From the NCBI GenBank assembly GCA_026008535.1, contig BRKX01000014.1, positions 19,924,694 through 19,988,693 on the forward strand: a stretch of DNA of 64,000 nucleotides. The letters are read 5' to 3'. Positions within the stretch are counted from its first letter, which is position 1. Each line of letters starts with the position of its first letter. The translations under genes and the position numbers were made by a program. Origin of the DNA: Perilla frutescens. Lineage: Eukaryota > Streptophyta > Magnoliopsida > Lamiales > Lamiaceae. The notes below the pieces were generated by a model. That model was not told the origin of the DNA, searched no databases, and saw nothing but the letters and a program-made list of their open reading frames with translations. Of this stretch, positions 62,875-64,000 are shown one piece after another.

Positions 62875-63400
62875 TCAGATCCTTTCTTGTCATGTAAAAC
62901 CACTTCTCATCGATATGCACGTAGTTATACATTCTCTTGAACTTAGGATCGTTCATCATTGTGCTTTCGTCAAGCATCAACAAGCAGAACAGTAGTCGAG
63001 ATGTTCTATTTTCCTCTTTCAAATATGGTTTGATGGCACTCGAGTGACGACAGAGAACGCCTTGCTTAAAAAGACGATACAACTTTGAGTAGTTAACTCC
63101 TAAAGTATTCGAAAGAGAAGTTAGTGTTGTCCATTGATGCAATTCTATTTCTTAGATCCGACTTAAATCAACCACAACACATTTACAACCACAATTCTTT
63201 GATTTCTTTGAAGAAATGTTAACATCTATACTTGGTGGAGTTCTCTTGTGAAGTTTCCATATTCTTTGTACTGTTCACAAACTCTCGACATTGAACATTT
63301 GTTGTACCTTTTTTGTCGTGTTCTTCTTCAATTTACCATTAACACTTTTCTCCAATAAAGCACGGTAAATTACCCATCGTTTGACATCAGATAGGAATTT
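62875..63400 (-). pseudogene. Mariner transposase, N-terminal part
   Basis: It reads VKRWVIYRALLEKSVNGKLKK, then, after a TGA near 63290 and a further stop near 63160, WTTLTSLSNTLGV (helix-turn-helix), IKPYLKEENRTSRLLF and HIDEKWFYMTRKD with the first catalytic Asp. It ends at 62875, where the gypsy fragment begins. Only a few codons seem to be lost between this part and YYLL at 61573. Confidence 0.85.
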
Positions 63401-63440
63401 TATTTTCTTTCTCGAATATTTCCTATTAACAAAAGCCCGT

Positions 63441-64000
63441 ATAGAAAAAGACAATTAGCTTTACTACATTTGAAATGAAAATGGAGAGACTCTGCACTAC
63501 ATATGAAAAAAAAAGACAAGGGGGTTGAACTACATATCAAATTCAAAGGCAAGAGGCTACAATACTTATCAAATTCGATATCTAAATATTACACTGATTT
63601 TTATACCCAAATTGTTGTCATTTGTAATCACAACCATATTATGTTCACAATTCTTATTTTACCATCAAACATATTCACAAGAATAGAGTGTGCAATTTGC
63701 AATTTGGCATTAAACAAAATTCTAGAAAAATTAGACCTATATTCAATGCTATAAAGTGTCATTTAAGCAATCAACCTAACTTAAGAGACTAATTAGCCTT
63801 CAAATATAATCACAACAAGAAATAAGTAAGCATATCGAATCATTGAGAAGTAATAATACTCATAACCATATTGAAGATATCAACTTTTCAGAGGAAAACT
63901 TTTCCAGTGAAATGAATTATTCACAACTATATAAGTCGAGATCAAAACCTTTCTCATTTCATAAAAAAATGCAACTTTTCCTACATTAGGACAACAAATT
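63441..64000. other. AT-rich sequence to the window end
   Basis: No gene was recognised. The ORF at 63503-63754 has no known motif. Confidence 0.5.

Larger units (their letters stand above)
59816..63440 (-). mobile_element. Plant mariner-like element (right end not found)
   Basis: A TA followed by CTCCATCCTGTTCACAATTG at about 59816 resembles the terminal repeat of plant mariner elements. A minus-strand transposase gene occupies 60826-63400. I could not find the matching inverted end before base 64000, so the element may extend past the window or have lost it. Confidence 0.5.

Overview
This window is AT-rich nuclear DNA from a flowering plant, almost certainly a eudicot. The signs are split genes with GT-AG introns, a plant NAC transcription factor carrying a miR164-type target site, and dense plant transposons (Sirevirus-type Ty1/copia, chromodomain Ty3/gypsy, a Tat/Athila-like gypsy, an L1-type LINE with RNase H, hAT, CACTA-like, Stowaway-like, plant mariner, FAR1/MULE). 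An asterid is plausible, but nothing here proves it. I saw no bacterial, organellar or CRISPR sequence.

Only two ordinary host genes look intact. The first (about 0.3-4.9 kb, minus) is a multi-exon gene for an ER-type membrane J-like protein with a thioredoxin-like region. I could join eleven exons in frame, and its 3' end lies beyond the left edge. The second (44.1-45.2 kb, minus) is a three-exon NAC gene of the miR164-targeted NAC100-like clade, 309 residues. Broken or doubtful small genes are a FAR1/FRS-like MULE-derived pseudogene (8.1-9.8 kb), two decayed Myb/SANT-like copies (11.5 and 21.2 kb), a small unknown gene with an in-frame stop (20.5 kb), a viroplasmin-domain plus membrane-helix pseudogene (34.5-34.9 kb), and a short ORF beside a mariner transposase (60.3 kb).

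The stretch from 6 to 34.5 kb is mostly retrotransposons. A deleted 1.27-kb copia element (6239-7507, duplication AACTT) is followed by the FAR1 pseudogene. An 8-kb Sirevirus-like copia element (12084-20043, duplication ATATC) carries gag, pol and an envelope-position ORF, and sits between the two Myb/SANT-like copies. A 9.7-kb Tekay/Del-type gypsy element (22926-32645, duplication CTTGG) lies inside the gag gene of a truncated Tat/Athila-like gypsy element whose 5' LTR ends at 34457. All three elements with visible ends have lost one LTR/internal junction while keeping their outer ends.

From 34.5 to 64 kb the sequence is gene-poor. It holds a 5'-truncated LINE (38.1-40.5 kb), several small DNA transposons, a large inverted repeat (48.5-49.3 kb), a 2.3-kb solo LTR (56736-59042, duplication AGAGG) and a mariner transposase gene interrupted by a gypsy 3' fragment (60.8-63.4 kb). 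The NAC gene faces left, so the 10 kb to its right is its upstream side; two promoter-like patches with CACGTG cores near 50.7 and 53.6 kb lie there.

I did not find a convincing undescribed multi-gene system. The most useful leads are the end-preserving deletions in the retroelements, the long inverted repeat, transposons flanked by TA microsatellites, the viroplasmin-membrane protein, and the small unknown genes.
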